DNA of 64,000 nucleotides from Rhynchopus sp. YZ270_cl-10 (lineage: Eukaryota > Euglenozoa > Diplonemea > Diplonemida > Diplonemidae): the NCBI GenBank assembly GCA_964035575.1, contig OZ037907.1:1054001-1118000 (forward strand), read 5' to 3'. Positions 62,467-64,000 of this stretch are shown here, piece after piece (within the stretch, counting starts at the first letter, position 1; every line of letters starts with the position of its first letter). The notes beneath the pieces are model-generated. The model made no database searches and was not told the DNA's origin. It worked only from the letters and a program-made list of their open reading frames with translations. The translations under genes and the position numbers were made by a program.

Positions 62467-63441
62467 ATGTTCGTTCTCCTTGTTGCCAGTGAACAGTATG
62501 GTGCCAAGCATAACATTGAAGTAGGGTTTCCTGCTGTGCCGAGTATGGCGGAGTTGGTAGGGCATTTGGAGGCAACGTTGCAGATAGAGCATAGGCTGAT
62601 GCGACCACGTGGCGCGGCACGACACACCTTTCAGGTGGAATACCTACAGATCTACGATGAGGTCCTTCAACGCTGGGTAGACCTCCTCTCTACCACCCAA
62701 CTCCACGACTGGGCACAGCTCTACGTCTTCCAACACGACTCCCCTTCAGAGCGTGACCTACAGGCCCAGCTCCCTTCCACCCGACCCCTCCGTTCTCTTC
62801 CAAGCAAAAACGAATCGGAAAGGATGTGGCAGCTCTTCCAGGACATCGACGTCAATGGCAACGGCTTCATCGAACGCGACGAACTGCAACGGATCTTCTC
62901 TGTTCTCGGTCTCTTTGAATTCAGCGAACTTCAGGTTGACGATTTCTTTGTCAAAGCTGACAGCAATAGGGATGGCGTACTGTCTTATGCGGAGCTTGCG
63001 AAGTTTGCGTTGACCTGTCCTCATGTGTCTGAGGCGTTGCATATGGCGGGTACAGAGTACCTTCAGGCAGTGAAGGCGAAGGATCATGAGCAGGCTCATC
63101 AACTGCAGAGACAGACCCCGCAGAAGGATGCGGCAGAGGCGAGATACCAATACCTATCCGGTCGGCGTGATGTGCAGGTCCTTCAGAGGGGTGGCGGCGC
63201 AGAGCGTGCCGTGCTGGAACGGAACAGAGAGCTTGCGCAGATGAAGACCGTCTTCATGGCCACCTATGGGTCGGAGCCGGCCTCTCCCGGTGCGTCGCCG
63301 GGGCGTAGTGTGGGGAGTGATGTAGGGGGTGGTGGTGGTATGGTCGTCGCGCATGGCTACGCAAAGTCCAGGAAATACCCACGTCCCGTCTCCTCCCCTC
63401 GGCATACCTCTGCGTCTCCGAGGAGGGGGGCGCGGGATTAA
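62467..63441 (+). CDS. EF-hand protein with BILBO1-like N-terminal domain
   Basis: 324 residues. Residues 1-110 resemble, from memory, the ubiquitin-like N-terminal domain of trypanosome BILBO1: FPAVPSMAEL, an RRP-like basic turn, then IYDEVLQRWVDLL and DWAQLYVFQ. Two complete EF-hand loops follow, 128-139 (DVNGNGFIERDE) and 165-176 (DSNRDGVLSYAE), with all calcium ligands in place. Then a helical Gln/Arg-rich region (~200-265) and a Ser/Gly/Pro-rich basic tail. BILBO1 builds the flagellar pocket collar; there the EF-hands are followed by a long coiled coil, which is much shorter here. The ATG at 62467 follows a T-rich and C/T-rich leader. Confidence 0.72.
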   Translation: MFVLLVASEQYGAKHNIEVGFPAVPSMAELVGHLEATLQIEHRLMRPRGAARHTFQVEYLQIYDEVLQRWVDLLSTTQLHDWAQLYVFQHDSPSERDLQAQLPSTRPLRSLPSKNESERMWQLFQDIDVNGNGFIERDELQRIFSVLGLFEFSELQVDDFFVKADSNRDGVLSYAELAKFALTCPHVSEALHMAGTEYLQAVKAKDHEQAHQLQRQTPQKDAAEARYQYLSGRRDVQVLQRGGGAERAVLERNRELAQMKTVFMATYGSEPASPGASPGRSVGSDVGGGGGMVVAHGYAKSRKYPRPVSSPRHTSASPRRGARD

Positions 63442-64000
63442 AGGTTTTTGCGGTATATTTTTCTTTGTATAAGGTGAAGCTTGGGGGAGTGCTCAGCATC
63501 GTTGTATAATGATGGTGAAGTGAATGATTTGACGTTGTGGTTTTCACCGTTGCAAGAGCCAACGGTGAAACGTGAAAACCACAAAAAAAAAAAAAAGCAA
63601 AATCTACAAAAAGTAAATAAAGTTGTTCACTCCACCGTTGTTGTGCGATCCTTTCTTGTATGACCTAGTTGTTTTTGTTCTCATATCGTTAAGTCTTGAG
63701 TGTGAGGAGGGGGGGGAGGGAGGGAAGGGGAGGGGAGGGGGATTGAAGACAAATACCTCCCTCACAGTTTATGTTGATTTTTTTTTTTTTGTACTATGTG
63801 CGTTCGTATTTCATACACGGTGGTGTTGTTATCGTGACAAAAGGAAAACAGCAAACTTTTTCCTTGTATTGATAGCATGTTATATACCAAAGCTCGAGCT
63901 TGTCATGTATTTTTGCATGCATTTTTTTGCGTGCAAATGCACGTTATGTAGGCAAAGTATCAAAAGCTCGAGGTTTGTTACCATTTTTTTTTGTTACCCA
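63442..64000. other. spacer to window edge
   Basis: AT-rich, with an inverted pair GTTTTCACCGTTG / CAACGGTGAAACGTGAAAAC near 63539-63581, a G/A-rich tract (63705-63740), and a second inverted pair around AAAGCTCGAG at 63890-63970. No gene is seen. Confidence 0.55.

Overview
The window is nuclear DNA of a protist. About 20 protein genes, with GC-rich coding sequence, sit in AT-rich, repeat-packed spacers full of poly-T and poly-A tracts. All confidently called genes read on the + strand over 64 kb. Four genes are split by cis-introns; three of these have a GTATG donor and one has GTAAT. Three observations point, by inference, to Euglenozoa and perhaps a diplonemid: the one-strand gene order with pyrimidine-tract/AG sites ahead of start codons, a protein whose N-terminal domain resembles kinetoplastid BILBO1, and a 16-base match to the diplonemid spliced-leader exon as I remember it (13301-13316). 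This needs database confirmation; before seeing these I had considered a fornicate (Kipferlia-like) metamonad.

Layout. 1-8841: the 3' end of a Cys-rich membrane receptor, a small two-exon gene, a protein kinase with an RIIa-like docking domain, and an ankyrin protein. 8842-21704: a 13-kb gene desert holding hAT-like MITEs, foldback elements and, at 14860-19864, a concatemer of six inverted-repeat elements joined at CYTAGG hexamers. 21705-31967: a B-box zinc-finger protein, a large ankyrin protein and two coiled-coil proteins. 32350-35505: a fossil tyrosine-recombinase fragment and two 99 percent identical copies of a secreted-protein gene. 36599-43988: an HMCES-type SRAP protein, a TatD nuclease-like protein, an AP-5 sigma-like protein and two unknown proteins. 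46498-55830: a RecB/MGME1-like nuclease with a mitochondrial-type presequence, a Pro/Ser-rich protein and a secreted five-bladed-propeller glycosidase-like protein. 56791-63441: a Cys-rich multi-exon gene of unresolved structure, a candidate securin split by an intron that holds nested hAT elements, a composite transposon, and a BILBO1-like EF-hand protein.

The spacers are mosaics of short dispersed repeats (35-110 bases). I recognised them in one orientation only, the sense of the genes. Several fold as small hairpins around CACGAGAGG. Together with the pyrimidine tracts they may mark RNA-processing sites in long transcripts, or they may be small mobile sequences. No tRNA, rRNA, CRISPR array or complete autonomous transposon was recognised.
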